DNA of 64,000 nt from Peredibacter starrii (GCF_034259205.1 NZ_CP139487.1:1488001-1552000), one strand, 5' to 3'. Shown: positions 52,838 through 62,581, numbered from the stretch's first letter. Made by a program: numbers and translations. The notes: generated from the letters alone by a model not told the origin.

Positions 52838-53407
52838 CTATTTCCTCGGATAAGTAACGGTCATCCCTTTATCAAAAGGAAGTTCAACGCCTAGTTCTTT
52901 CTTTGTCAGAGCTTTAGAGGCTTTTTCATCTAACTTCAGAATGCAGTCAGCACCTGTAATGGTGTAGACCTTGGCGGAAGAACAAAAGGCCTTTCCTTTT
53001 TCCGTTGGTTCGCAGGCGGGTTTAATTATGACCTTGCTTCCAATAACCTCAGCACTTCCACAATAATCGGCCTTCACGGAGTGAATCTTACAGGTATTAA
53101 TGTCGAAGATTCGATTTTCACCGCAAGAACCACTATATTCAGAAGTCATGACGTATTTTTTTGAATCTGAGAGATAGAATCCCGAAAAATTTCCGCCATC
53201 GATTTTGCACTTCCTCGTCCCATTCAAGACGACCCAGACTGGACCTTCCACTTCTTCAAGTAACTCGAGAGCGATTTTGTCGCTGATTTTATAAATGCCT
53301 GTCGTTCCTTCTCGCTTTGTAAGATCGACTTTACGAAAGGAGCAATCTTTCGCGAAAGAGAATGAAGTAGCAGTCAGCAGTGTCAGGATGGTAAAAATTT
53401 TTTTCAT
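52838..53407 (-). CDS. Exported Cys-rich protein
   Basis: 189 residues from the ATG at 53405-53407, with a signal peptide (cut after SFA, residue 19). Eight or more cysteines in the mature part (KDCSFRK, RKCKIDG, GSCGENRIF, NTCKIH, DYCGSA, PACEP, AFCSSA, ADCILK) suggest a disulphide-rich beta fold. Not recognised. A longer start at 53458 (TTG) is rejected. TAAAAT lies seven bases before the ATG and there is no SD. It converges on the repeat lipoprotein gene, ending one base away. Confidence 0.72.
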   Translation of the reverse strand: MKKIFTILTLLTATSFSFAKDCSFRKVDLTKREGTTGIYKISDKIALELLEEVEGPVWVVLNGTRKCKIDGGNFSGFYLSDSKKYVMTSEYSGSCGENRIFDINTCKIHSVKADYCGSAEVIGSKVIIKPACEPTEKGKAFCSSAKVYTITGADCILKLDEKASKALTKKELGVELPFDKGMTVTYPRK

Positions 53408-53509
53408 ATAAATGATTTTAGACGTGAATAAATCGTTTAGGAATATGAATTTCCACAATCTCTCAACATCTAAGGCATATTTTACCTACTCCAATATCAA
53501 CCACTATCA

Positions 53510-54982
53510 ATGAGAAACGACAGAATGACTAAACTTTTACCTCTATCATTTTTGTTACTAAGTCTCGTGAGCTGTGGCGGAGGCGGCGGCGGCTCTTCTT
53601 CGGCAGAACAAGCGACTAATAGTGACAATCCAGCAGTAACACCAACGACACCAGATGAATTCCCTCAAGGGTTTGATGATAAAGTCATTACTAAAAGTAG
53701 TGTGACTCACGTTCCGATGAATCTCATCTCGCAAGAATTAACCATGACTTTTGATCCAGTAGCTCAGACGGTTAAAGGGCACAGCGTGATCAACTTCAAT
53801 ACGAAAAAAGAAGGACGTCCTTATTTTGAACTTCAAGGAACTGTAACGAATGTAAAAATCGACGGTGCTTCATCTGATGTAACGAACATTACAGATCCAG
53901 ATGGCCAGAGTCAGACTTATAAATCAGTGAATGAATCTGTATCGAGTGATGCCAATCACGTGGTGGAATTTGATTACACTCTTCCTACAGGTCGTGTGAC
54001 TTTCACTGGCGGCGGTGTTCGCTTCCTAACTGATATGACGGACCTTAACGGAAAGTTCTTTGAGTACTGGGGACCAACTGGTTTTGAAGAAGATCAGTTT
54101 GCAATGACTCTGAATCTCAAAGTCACTAATAGTACTTCTTCCCATAAACTTAGAACCAATGGAGAAATCACTTCTTCCGAGCAATCGGCCTGGAAAATTG
54201 TTTTCCCGGATTATTACAGCAAGTCCTCTTTCTATGTGCACTTAACAAACCAGTCTCTTCCTTCGAAGACACTTACATACAAAGGACTAGAAAGAGATAT
54301 CCCAATCGAAGTGTACGGTGTAACTCAATCTCTGGTTGATACAGCGGCGGCGCAACTTCCTGGACTCTTCAAAGAACTGGAAGGGGATTATGGACCTTAT
54401 CCGCATACAAAATTCCTGGCCTACATGAATGATCGAAGTGGGGGAATGGAGTATGTGGCGGCAACGATCACAAGTGTGGCTTCGATTGACCACGAACTTC
54501 TTCACTCTTGGTTTGCTAGAAGTATGATTCCTGCCGATGGAAGAAGTGGTTGGATCGATGAGGCGACTGCTTCATGGAGAGACTACGGTTATACGCGTGC
54601 TTCTTCGACACTAAATCGTACGGCAACGAATCTCGCGAACTATTCAGTGTTTCGTAAGAGTACGCCATCAAACGTGTACGTAGATGGTCGAGCGCTTTAT
54701 GCTGAACTTGATCGTCAGTTTGCGAACATTGGTGGACTTAAGCCTGTGCTGAAAGCTCTTCATGCAAACTACAAACACAGTGTGATCACGAATGAACTTT
54801 TCTGGATGTTTCTGGAGAGTAAAACAGGGATGGATCTTACTGCGTTTCAAGAGCGTTACGTGACAGGGAATTCTGCAGAGATTGCACTTAAGAGTGCGAC
54901 GATTTCAGAGTCTGGAGTTACAAATGGGGCCTCAAAACATCCGACACCTTTAACTGAAGAAGAGATTTTAAGACTTAGATAA
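53510..54982 (+). CDS. M1-like metallopeptidase lipoprotein
   Basis: 490 residues. Signal sequence with lipobox LVSC (Cys22) and a Gly/Ser linker. An N-terminal beta domain (FDPVAQTVKGHSVINF) precedes a gluzincin core: SGGMEYVAATI matches the GxMEN exopeptidase loop, and HELLHSWFARS...GWIDEATASW matches HExxH-x18-E. This is the M1 aminopeptidase pattern, but at 490 residues it lacks most of the C-terminal helical domain of classical M1 enzymes. Surface or periplasmic peptidase likely. A second ATG at 53525 is an alternative start; neither has a clear SD. Confidence 0.85.
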   Translation: MRNDRMTKLLPLSFLLLSLVSCGGGGGGSSSAEQATNSDNPAVTPTTPDEFPQGFDDKVITKSSVTHVPMNLISQELTMTFDPVAQTVKGHSVINFNTKKEGRPYFELQGTVTNVKIDGASSDVTNITDPDGQSQTYKSVNESVSSDANHVVEFDYTLPTGRVTFTGGGVRFLTDMTDLNGKFFEYWGPTGFEEDQFAMTLNLKVTNSTSSHKLRTNGEITSSEQSAWKIVFPDYYSKSSFYVHLTNQSLPSKTLTYKGLERDIPIEVYGVTQSLVDTAAAQLPGLFKELEGDYGPYPHTKFLAYMNDRSGGMEYVAATITSVASIDHELLHSWFARSMIPADGRSGWIDEATASWRDYGYTRASSTLNRTATNLANYSVFRKSTPSNVYVDGRALYAELDRQFANIGGLKPVLKALHANYKHSVITNELFWMFLESKTGMDLTAFQERYVTGNSAEIALKSATISESGVTNGASKHPTPLTEEEILRLR

Positions 54983-54984
54983 AA

Positions 54985-55019
54985 AAAGAGGGAGCCTGCT
55001 TGGCTCCCTTCTTTTATTT
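54985..55019. terminator. Bidirectional terminator
   Basis: GGGAGCC (54990-54996), TGCTT loop, GGCTCCC (55002-55008), with AAAAAAAG before and TTCTTTTATTTT after. It serves the convergent M1-like and AHSA1 genes. Confidence 0.9.
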
Positions 55020-55955
55020 TTAGATTAGCTCTTCTAATTTATCAAACGATCCTGTCCAGCCCATCATCATGCCTGACTTCTCATCATGGAAGGCTTTTCT
55101 TTCTTCAGCCGTCGCCTGGCCATGAACTTCTGTCTTAAGAGTTACGCGTGTTAAGTTCGGACCTTCAGTCGCGAACTCAACAGTGCTGATCATTTGAGAA
55201 GGCCAAGTTGGAGCACCTGGATGTTTGGCCGGATTACCATCTTTATCCGCGAACTCTTGCGTGAACATAATGCGAGTGATGGGATTAATATCCAGATAGT
55301 GAGACTTTCCATACATCGTAAACTCACCATTCGACATTGAATAGAAAGCCGTCTTACCAGTTTTGATATCTCCGCTGATAAGCTCCATATTAAAGCCCTT
55401 AGGCGGAAGCCATTTCGAAAGATGTTTCACATCTGTCCACATCTCAAAAACTTTTGCCTGAGGTGCATCGAAGGTGCGGTTGATAATGAATGGATCTTTA
55501 CCAGTGATTTCATGTTCAAGGTATTCGCCAAGTCGGTCCCAAGTAGAGTTGCCGTTAGCAATCTTAATAAATTTCTTGATCTCTTTCGCGGCCTCTGGAG
55601 TATCAAGGGCCATGAGCATCACCATAATGGTTTTTCCCAGCTCTTCTTTAAAAGTAACTGTTACCGTGAAGAGTTTTTGGCGCTCTTCATTTCCACCATG
55701 ATCATAAACGAGACGCTCGTAAGGAACGACTTCGTGATAAGTAGCAATATTCGGATAATCCACGCCATCTGGTCCGTGCATGGTATAAATCCATTTTCCA
55801 CCTGGGCGAAGATCTTTACTCTTTGTCGTAATGGTAAAACCACGAGGTCCCCACCAGTTCACCTGATGCTTGAGATCAGTGAATGCTTCCCAAACAAGTT
55901 TTACAGGAGCATCGTAAACGCGAACAATTTCTAGTTCATTTGGTTTTGCGGCCAT
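55020..55955 (-). CDS. Tandem AHSA1/SRPBCC protein
   Basis: 311 residues with two AHSA1-type helix-grip domains: about 5-150 (VRVYDAPVKLVWEAFTD, WWGPRGFT, LRPGGKWIYTMHGPDG) and 155-311 (NRTFDAPQAKVFEMWTD, WLPPKGFNMELISGDI). They bind hydrophobic ligands in a cavity; the ligand is unknown. The start overlaps the 3' end of the ArsR gene by 20 bases, the usual ArsR-AHSA1 operon. Confidence 0.93.
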   Translation of the reverse strand: MAAKPNELEIVRVYDAPVKLVWEAFTDLKHQVNWWGPRGFTITTKSKDLRPGGKWIYTMHGPDGVDYPNIATYHEVVPYERLVYDHGGNEERQKLFTVTVTFKEELGKTIMVMLMALDTPEAAKEIKKFIKIANGNSTWDRLGEYLEHEITGKDPFIINRTFDAPQAKVFEMWTDVKHLSKWLPPKGFNMELISGDIKTGKTAFYSMSNGEFTMYGKSHYLDINPITRIMFTQEFADKDGNPAKHPGAPTWPSQMISTVEFATEGPNLTRVTLKTEVHGQATAEERKAFHDEKSGMMMGWTGSFDKLEELI

Positions 55956-56304
55956 GGGATTTTCCTTTGGTTTTATTCTTACCTTGAATTTCTTTTAAGT
56001 ATTCATCGAGACGATCAAAACTCTCTTCCCAAGCGGCACGGAATTCTTCAATCCAATCTGTGGCGTCTTTCAGCGGAGTGGGGTTGATCTTACAAGAGCG
56101 GTATTGAGCGTCCTTGGTCTTGGTTACAAGTCCTGCCTTTTCCAAAACTTTTAGGTGCTTGGTGACGGCCGGAAGACTCATGTCTTTTAAGAATGGTTTT
56201 GCTAAATCTGATACGTTCGCCTCGCCCTTTGAGAGCTGTGCCAACATGGCCCTGCGAGTGGGATCAGCGAGAGCGGCGAATGTTGAACTTAATTCATCTT
56301 GCAT
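55936..56304 (-). CDS. ArsR-family regulator
   Basis: 122 residues with a winged helix (about 8-95: FAALADPTRRAMLAQLSKGEANVSDLAKPF, LPAVTKHLKVLEKAGLV). No ArsR metal-binding cysteine motif is present, as is usual for members paired with AHSA1 proteins. It should repress its own operon through the palindrome upstream. Confidence 0.93.
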   Translation of the reverse strand: MQDELSSTFAALADPTRRAMLAQLSKGEANVSDLAKPFLKDMSLPAVTKHLKVLEKAGLVTKTKDAQYRSCKINPTPLKDATDWIEEFRAAWEESFDRLDEYLKEIQGKNKTKGKSHGRKTK

Positions 56305-56328
56305 ATTAAACCTTTCGGTTAATTAACC
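56302..56328 (-). promoter_or_regulatory. ArsR operator and start hairpin
   Basis: GGTTAATTAACC (56317-56328) is a perfect 12-bp palindrome. Overlapping it on the minus strand, AACC-GAAA-GGTT forms a tetraloop hairpin that includes the AAAGG ribosome site before the ATG at 56304. Confidence 0.6.
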
Positions 56329-56363
56329 AATAAGTTAAATATAAGGCAAAAAAAGGGCGGGGT

Positions 56364-57191
56364 CTAGAGGCGGTCGTAAATTTTATGATGGATTTCTTCT
56401 AGCTCTTTTAACTCATCGTTTTTTCTAAGCTTGAGGGGGGCCTTCTTGCCCAAAAGACTTTCATTGATGTTTTTTTGTAAGGCATATATTGGGCCCGCGA
56501 TCCGGTGAGACAAAATAATGCCTGTTACAAAACCAACAATGGTCACGAGAAGAAGAATGAGAGCGCCACATACGAGGTAGTGAACTCTGAATGAATGCTC
56601 AATGAAGAAGGTCAGACCGAAGACCAGGAAGATTGAGCCCACAATAAGGTTCAGAAGTCCCAGGAGGAGGCCACAGCGAGCTTGAAAACTCGGATTCACG
56701 AGATAATTATTTCGATAATCCTTAGTGGGCCAATAGAATTGTGAATCTTGATAGAGCCCAAGAGCGATGAGTGCATAACCAATCCACTGACAAAGATCGG
56801 CGACGTTATAGAATGGTGTTTGGAAACTCCCGAAGTTAAATGAGAAAAAATCAACGACTGCAAAACCAAACAATCGATCCGTCACGTTTCCTAGAATGCC
56901 TCCAACTAAAATCGAGAGACCCACTTGAAGGTTCTTCGATTTCATTGGAACAATAACTAGTATCAGAACGTAGGCACTCACAATGAGGGCCGCAAATGTT
57001 GTGAGGACAGTTTTCTTGATGGTGAGTGGAACGTCCGAAAGCCAACCAAGAATGATTCCGTGGTTATAGACCAATTCAAATTTTACGAGGCCCAATTCAA
57101 AAGACTTTACGAGTGAGAGCGCCCAGGATTTCGTAGCGTAATCCAGTGACCAGACAAGAATTAGAGGTAGTAAAAACAACATGAATTTCAT
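56364..57191 (-). CDS. lspA: Signal peptidase II fused to a HAMP-type membrane domain
   Basis: 275 residues. The first 160 or so are LspA: YNHGIILGWL (N-x-G motif), GNVTDRLFGFAVVDFF and FYNVADLC (the two catalytic Asp residues lie in GNVTD/VVDFF and NVAD segments). LspA removes the signal peptide of prolipoproteins. Normal LspA ends near residue 165, but this one continues with two more helices (about 185-245) and a HAMP-like end (HRIAGPIYALQKNINESL, LRKNDELKELEEIHHKIYD). A fusion is inferred. It is the only LspA seen here and fits the many lipoproteins of the window. Confidence 0.85.
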   Translation of the reverse strand: MKFMLFLLPLILVWSLDYATKSWALSLVKSFELGLVKFELVYNHGIILGWLSDVPLTIKKTVLTTFAALIVSAYVLILVIVPMKSKNLQVGLSILVGGILGNVTDRLFGFAVVDFFSFNFGSFQTPFYNVADLCQWIGYALIALGLYQDSQFYWPTKDYRNNYLVNPSFQARCGLLLGLLNLIVGSIFLVFGLTFFIEHSFRVHYLVCGALILLLVTIVGFVTGIILSHRIAGPIYALQKNINESLLGKKAPLKLRKNDELKELEEIHHKIYDRL

Positions 57192-57316
57192 TTACTTACC
57201 CTATCGGTAGAATGGCGGTACTTGTTGAATATCAAAGTATGCACTGCTTGACTGGTTTACTCGGCGAATCACTCTGCATTAACCGGTTTTTTGATGTCTG
57301 CCTGTTTCGAATTGTT

Positions 57317-57329
57317 TACAATAGACCCC
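57317..57329 (+). promoter_or_regulatory. Leaderless-type -10 of metG
   Basis: TACAAT (57317-57322) lies seven bases before the ATG at 57330, with no ribosome site between. The -35 is weak. This supports the start at 57330 over the upstream in-frame ATG at 57291. Confidence 0.55.
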
Positions 57330-59261
57330 ATGAATAAACCATTTACTCCCCCTCAGAATGTTAAAGAAGTCCTCGAACGTGCTAGCCGCCCAAAAACTGC
57401 GGTCATCACAGGAGGTATGCCATATGCGAACGGTCCTCTTCACCTAGGTCACTTGGCCGGTGCGATTGTTCCACCGGATATCATGGCCCGTTATATGAGA
57501 ATGCTTATTGGCAAAGACAATGTGCTTTTCGTATCAGGGAACGATGATCACGGTTCAACTTCTGAATCATCTGCAGTGAAGGCCGGTAAAGGTGTTCGTG
57601 AATTCATCGATGAGATTCACGACAAGCAAGTTCAAACGATCACTCGTTACGGTATCTCTTACGATATTTTCTCAGGAACTTCTCAACCAGATTGTTATCC
57701 GATTCACGCAGAGACTTCTCAGGATTTCATGCGCAAGATGTGGAAGAACGGTCTGCTTGAAAAGAAGACGACGAATCAGTGGTACGATCCAAAGATCAAT
57801 CGCTTCCTTCAAGATCGTAACGTGACAGGAAAGTGTCCGAATCCAAATTGTACAAATGAAAGTGCTTATTCTGATAACTGTGAAGTGTGTGGCATGGAGT
57901 ATGATCCGTCACAACTTTTGAATCCTAAGTCGGCGCTTAGTGGTGCAACTCCAGAGCTTAAACCTACGGCTCACTTGTGGATGGATATGACGAAGGTTCA
58001 AGACCAATTGGTTGAGTGGCTTAAGTCGAAGCAGAACAAGTGGAGAAAGGGTGTTATCAATCAAGTGATGGACACAGTATTGCCTGCGTTCCAATTTGAT
58101 AATATTCATGAGCCAGCTTACAAAGAAATGAAAGCGAATCTTCCGAAGCATAAGTCTCGTTATGCTCCAGGGAAGAAAGTTGTTGTTCAGTTTGAGAACA
58201 AGGAAGACTTCATCAATGGCATGAACATGATGACCGTGCAGGAGATTCCGGTTGAAGTGATGGATGGCTGGGCCCACAGATCGATTACTCGTGATGTGGT
58301 TTGGGGTATTCCTGTGCCGAAAGAGATTGATCCAGAGATGGAAGGCAAAACACTTTACGTGTGGCCGGATTCTTTGATTGCTCCGATTTCATTCTCAAAA
58401 GTTGCTCTAAAAAATAAAGGCAAAGGCCCTGATGAGTGGAAACGCTTCTGGACTGAGTCTGATTCGCGTGTGTTCCAGTTCCTTGGACAAGATAACGTTT
58501 ACTTCTACGTTCTTATGCAAGGGGCAATGTGGTTTGGTACGCAAGCTGATCCAAATAGGCAGCCTGTTCTTGGAGAGTATCAGCTGACTGATATCTTCTC
58601 AGTGTTCCACCTTATGGTGGATGGAGAGAAGATGAGTAAGTCGCGTGGTAACTTCTATTCGGCCGATCAACTAACGAATGAAATGGGGTTTGACCCAGAT
58701 CAAGTTCGTTACTTCCTATCGACTCTTGGTATTGCTGAGAAGCCGTCTAACTTTGAATTTGAAACGTTTAAAGAGAGAAACAAGTTCTTGGCTGGACCAA
58801 TGAATGCGGCGATTGAGAAGCCAATTTCGGCTGTTCATTCGCGCTTTGATGGTAAAGTTCCTGATGGGAAACTTCTTGAGAAAGCCGAAAAAGAAACGAT
58901 GAAGATCGTTCAGCTTTATCTTAAGAACATGGAGAAGGGTGAACACCTCACACTTCTGGGCCAGATCGAGAACTACGCTCGTTTGATTAACTCGTTCTTT
59001 GTTCAGTATAAGCCGCATGATGATCGTGCAGACCTTGAGGGCCGTAAAGATGGGCTTTATACAAGCTTCTATATTCTGAAGAACCTTATGATTATGTTGT
59101 ACCCGTTTGCGCCTCAGACGATGGAAAGAGTTCGCGTGAGCTTGAACCTTCCAGAGACTGTTTGGTCAGTGGATGAGTTGGGGACGGGGATTCCAGCCGG
59201 GCATGTGATTGGGCAGAAGGGGACGTACTTTCCAAGTGTGGAAGGGGTACAAGTCGATTAG
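57330..59261 (+). CDS. metG: Methionyl-tRNA synthetase
   Basis: 643 residues from the ATG at 57330. Class I signature HLGHLAGA in GGMPYANGPLHLGH, zinc knuckle CPNPNC...CEVC (about 165-190), KMSKSRGN loop, and the helical anticodon-binding domain after it. It charges tRNA-Met in the cytoplasm. The C-terminal tRNA-binding domain found in longer MetRS is absent, as in many bacteria. It is divergent from lspA. Confidence 0.96.
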   Translation: MNKPFTPPQNVKEVLERASRPKTAVITGGMPYANGPLHLGHLAGAIVPPDIMARYMRMLIGKDNVLFVSGNDDHGSTSESSAVKAGKGVREFIDEIHDKQVQTITRYGISYDIFSGTSQPDCYPIHAETSQDFMRKMWKNGLLEKKTTNQWYDPKINRFLQDRNVTGKCPNPNCTNESAYSDNCEVCGMEYDPSQLLNPKSALSGATPELKPTAHLWMDMTKVQDQLVEWLKSKQNKWRKGVINQVMDTVLPAFQFDNIHEPAYKEMKANLPKHKSRYAPGKKVVVQFENKEDFINGMNMMTVQEIPVEVMDGWAHRSITRDVVWGIPVPKEIDPEMEGKTLYVWPDSLIAPISFSKVALKNKGKGPDEWKRFWTESDSRVFQFLGQDNVYFYVLMQGAMWFGTQADPNRQPVLGEYQLTDIFSVFHLMVDGEKMSKSRGNFYSADQLTNEMGFDPDQVRYFLSTLGIAEKPSNFEFETFKERNKFLAGPMNAAIEKPISAVHSRFDGKVPDGKLLEKAEKETMKIVQLYLKNMEKGEHLTLLGQIENYARLINSFFVQYKPHDDRADLEGRKDGLYTSFYILKNLMIMLYPFAPQTMERVRVSLNLPETVWSVDELGTGIPAGHVIGQKGTYFPSVEGVQVD

Positions 59262-59372
59262 GTTTAAAAATTCCGAACTACCTTTGGGTGGCTTTACATT
59301 TTTTAATAAGATTTCTTGAGTCGATTCTTCTGAATTATTTTCTTAAACTTATCTAAAGCCAAGGAAGGATTT

Positions 59373-61130
59373 ATGTTAAGACCAATATGTTTATGGATTA
59401 ACAAATATAAAACTCTAGAAAAATCTCTAATTACGTTTTCTTCCAGATACAGCGTCACCAATGATTGTGTAATCAAAGAAAGAGAGTCTGAATTTCACGT
59501 TTATGGTGAGTTTCAAGATATTACTGCATTTGTAGGCAAAAATGGTGCAGGCAAAACTTCAGTTATGGAAGCTGTTTCTGCAATCTTGTGTGGAAATGAA
59601 GATCTAGTTGATGGTGTTTTAGTCGTACAAAATCACGGTGAATTTTTCTCAGTAGGATTAGGCCGGAAGGATTTTTATTTCGGTGGGAAAAAGATTAATA
59701 GATTTAAAGAAATTGATATTTTTCGAGGAGCTGGGGTAATTTATTACTCACCCGTTTATAATCCACATTCATTTTCTCTTAATCCGAAAAAAAAGTTTTT
59801 TAAGAACATCTCAAATGACAGGGAATACTCATTTAAGAGAGAGAAAAATAGAGAGATTGACTTTCAGAAACAATTTAATTTTTTCGATGGAATGGGGAAG
59901 TTCGCTCGAGAAATTTTGGGTTTCGATAAGTATTTAAAAGTGGACCTTAAATTGCCAGACATACAAGTCCTTAAAAGAAGAATTCTTAGAGTGATGCTCG
60001 AACCGGATTTCCTTAGAGATCAGGATACTCGCCAGTACTTTTTTAGAAAACTAAGTGAAATGGCTAATGATGATTCTTTGATTTTGGATTTAATAGAGGA
60101 TCAAATTAAAGAAAGAGATATTTATAAAGTTCGTTCTGCGTTGGATACAGTCTTTATAGATAAAGCTGAAGCTATGCATTCATATTATCATCAGAGTGAT
60201 TTTTATGATCAATCGAGTCTGTCATTGGCCATGAGGTTTCTAACATCAAATTTCTTCCTCAAGGAGACACATCCTTATGAAGCGGTTGCAGATAAGCAAT
60301 TAACCACAATTGATATGTTTTTTGAACTTATGGATACTGATAACTTTAGGAGATGGGCACTTAAGGTATTAAAATTTTCAAAAAGTATCGACAATAGATC
60401 ATACAGAGATCGCACAATAGCAAAAGACTGCGATGTCTTACATCAAATTTTAGATTCAGTTAATGTTAAGAGTCCTCAATTCCCATTATTTTATCCGCCT
60501 TCTAAGTCGACACAAGCATTAGAGATAATTTCAAACATACGGAGATCAAATTTGATGAAGTATGGATTCGAGATTGGATGGCAAGGTGTAAGTAGTGGGC
60601 AAGTCGCTAAGATGAATTTATATTCAAGAATCTACAATGCAATAGGTGATTCTCAATGGGAAAGTTTGCTATTACTTTTAGATGAAGCTGATATCTATTT
60701 ACATCCCGAATGGCAAAGAACCTTTCTGCACGAATTGTCGATATTCTTTATGGTGTTCAAAAAACAACATCCTCATCTGAAGCTGATCTCCTTAATTCTG
60801 ACGACTCATTCACCGCTTATGATCTCTGACTTATTCAAGGAGGATGTATATCTAATTGATGATAGCGTAAAACCTTATAAAGTGAAATCTGCTCGTAAAC
60901 ATACCTTTGGTGCTAATATATATCAGCTATACCGTGAAGAATTTGTAACCACTAATCCAAAAGGAGAGCTGGCGAGTCTCGCTATCAAGAAGATAGTTAG
61001 GGACTTAAACGAAATTCTCAGCACTGATAATGTTCAATATTTTCAGCAGTTAATTTCAAAGATTGGAGATCCTGTTATCCAGAAAGGGTTACAAGGGTTA
61101 GTAGAAAACAAGATGGATCAGATTCAGTGA
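59373..61130 (+). CDS. AAA/SMC-like ATPase, PtuA-like (Septu-type defence)
   Basis: 585 residues. Walker A GKNGAGKTS (55-63), an ABC-type signature (GVSSGQVAKMNLYSR), Walker B LLLLLDEADIYLHPEW and the H-loop LILTTHSPLM, with a long helical insert between. This is the overcoming-lysogeny/PtuA-type ATPase without a Toprim domain. It overlaps the HNH gene by four bases (ATGA). Both genes are markedly AT-rich relative to metG and the YaiI gene, so the pair was probably acquired. AAGGA lies before the ATG. Septu is the best match by gene pair, not proven by alignment. Confidence 0.8.
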   Translation: MLRPICLWINKYKTLEKSLITFSSRYSVTNDCVIKERESEFHVYGEFQDITAFVGKNGAGKTSVMEAVSAILCGNEDLVDGVLVVQNHGEFFSVGLGRKDFYFGGKKINRFKEIDIFRGAGVIYYSPVYNPHSFSLNPKKKFFKNISNDREYSFKREKNREIDFQKQFNFFDGMGKFAREILGFDKYLKVDLKLPDIQVLKRRILRVMLEPDFLRDQDTRQYFFRKLSEMANDDSLILDLIEDQIKERDIYKVRSALDTVFIDKAEAMHSYYHQSDFYDQSSLSLAMRFLTSNFFLKETHPYEAVADKQLTTIDMFFELMDTDNFRRWALKVLKFSKSIDNRSYRDRTIAKDCDVLHQILDSVNVKSPQFPLFYPPSKSTQALEIISNIRRSNLMKYGFEIGWQGVSSGQVAKMNLYSRIYNAIGDSQWESLLLLLDEADIYLHPEWQRTFLHELSIFFMVFKKQHPHLKLISLILTTHSPLMISDLFKEDVYLIDDSVKPYKVKSARKHTFGANIYQLYREEFVTTNPKGELASLAIKKIVRDLNEILSTDNVQYFQQLISKIGDPVIQKGLQGLVENKMDQIQ

Positions 61131-62020
61131 TTAATCTGAAAATCCCTAACCAAAATGTAAATATTGATTGGTATTTAGAGTACATTAAAAAAGAGTATGA
61201 TAGATATCTTTGGGGGAATTCAAATCTTTGGAGTCTAATAAATACATGGACTAATAAAAACTTTCAAAAGAGTTTTGAAGAAATTTTAGTATGTAGTCAT
61301 GAAGAACTCCTGAGAATAAAGAATGCATGGGATTCAAATAAAAAATCAGTTCCAGATTATATCGTCGATATTAAAGAGACTTATCTTAAATTTGCTAAAA
61401 GTCGTGGGGGGATTGGCGATTCTTCCAAGAAAGATAGAATTACAGCCTTTGAATTCGTTGGTAGGATTGAGGAATTAACTTGTCCTTACTGCAATAAAAC
61501 TCAAATTGAAAATCGACAAAATATTAGGGCACGCTCATCTCAACTAGACCATTTTTTTGACAAAGATAAGTATCCATTTTTTGCACTTTCATTTTTCAAT
61601 TTAGTGCCAGCATGTTCTTCTTGCAATCTAATAAAACATATGAAGTCTCTAGATGCATCTCCACATTGCTCAATTGATTTATGTGATTTATCGAATTTTA
61701 GTTTTAGTGGAGTTGCAGGAGATTTATCATCACTTGAAATTCTTCTTACAGTTCAAGGTTCAATGACTGTTAATGAAAAGGTGCTGGATTTAAAAGGGAA
61801 CTATTCCAAAAATAAATCTAATTTAAATAATCTTTTACTTAAGATTCAAGAGAATCCGGAAGACTATTTCAAGAGCTTAGATAGAATATTTAGTAAAAGG
61901 GAAGCCTTAGAGATAGTTCACGATACAGTTCTAGATAAAAATCGTTTCTATACAAAACCATTATCTAAATTTAAATATGATATTCTCAAAATATTTCATG
62001 GTAACGATATATCAGATTAA
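61127..62020 (+). CDS. HNH endonuclease, PtuB-like partner
   Basis: 297 residues. The HNH core reads LTCPYCNKTQIE, then SSQLDHFFDKDKYPFFALSF, then NLVPACSSCNLIKHMK: two CxxC pairs bind zinc, and the His of LDHF and the Asn of NLVPACSSCN fit the HNH pattern. N- and C-terminal parts are helical and not recognised. The partner ATPase gene overlaps its start. In Septu the ATPase/HNH complex degrades DNA upon phage infection; the same role is inferred here. Confidence 0.82.
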   Translation: MINLKIPNQNVNIDWYLEYIKKEYDRYLWGNSNLWSLINTWTNKNFQKSFEEILVCSHEELLRIKNAWDSNKKSVPDYIVDIKETYLKFAKSRGGIGDSSKKDRITAFEFVGRIEELTCPYCNKTQIENRQNIRARSSQLDHFFDKDKYPFFALSFFNLVPACSSCNLIKHMKSLDASPHCSIDLCDLSNFSFSGVAGDLSSLEILLTVQGSMTVNEKVLDLKGNYSKNKSNLNNLLLKIQENPEDYFKSLDRIFSKREALEIVHDTVLDKNRFYTKPLSKFKYDILKIFHGNDISD

Positions 62021-62097
62021 AGCTGAATATGATTATAGAGTCTTTAACTGTCTGGAAGTTCATTCAACTTCTCGATTTTGTGGAGTAAACTCTTAAA

Positions 62098-62559
62098 ATG
62101 GTATTTATAAAAATCTATATCGACGGTGACGGCTGCCCTGTTAAAGAAGAAACCTACAAGGTAGCCTTCCGCTATCAAATCCCAGTTATCGTGGTGGCGA
62201 ACAAAGCCATCAATATTCCCTTGCACCCTTTAGTCTCTATGCAAGTCGTGTCTCAAGGACCTGACGAGGCAGACAATTGGATTGCTGAAAATATCCAGGC
62301 AAACGATATCTGTATTACCGCTGACATTCCGTTGGCCGACAGATGCCTGAAGAAGTCTGCCAAGGCACTGAACGTCCGAGGAGAGGAGTTCACCGAGGAC
62401 ATGATTGGTGATGCCATGGCCACCCGGGAACTCATGAAGCATTTACGGGAGCTTGGCGAGATGAAAGGCGGGCCTCCTCCTTTTGAGAAGAGGGATCGAT
62501 CGGCATTTCTAGGGTCTTTAGATCGAATAATTCAGGCCATTAAGCGGAAATCTGTGTAG
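62098..62559 (+). CDS. YaiI/YqxD (DUF188) family protein
   Basis: 153 residues with the family pattern: [14 protein letters not shown] at the start, [45 protein letters not shown], and [20 protein letters not shown]. The fold is PIN/NYN-like with conserved Asp residues, so it may be a nuclease, but activity is untested. TAAACT lies six bases before the ATG, and GGAG eleven bases before it. Confidence 0.92.
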   Translation: MVFIKIYIDGDGCPVKEETYKVAFRYQIPVIVVANKAINIPLHPLVSMQVVSQGPDEADNWIAENIQANDICITADIPLADRCLKKSAKALNVRGEEFTEDMIGDAMATRELMKHLRELGEMKGGPPPFEKRDRSAFLGSLDRIIQAIKRKSV

Positions 62560-62581
62560 TATCCCGGAAAAAGGACCACCT

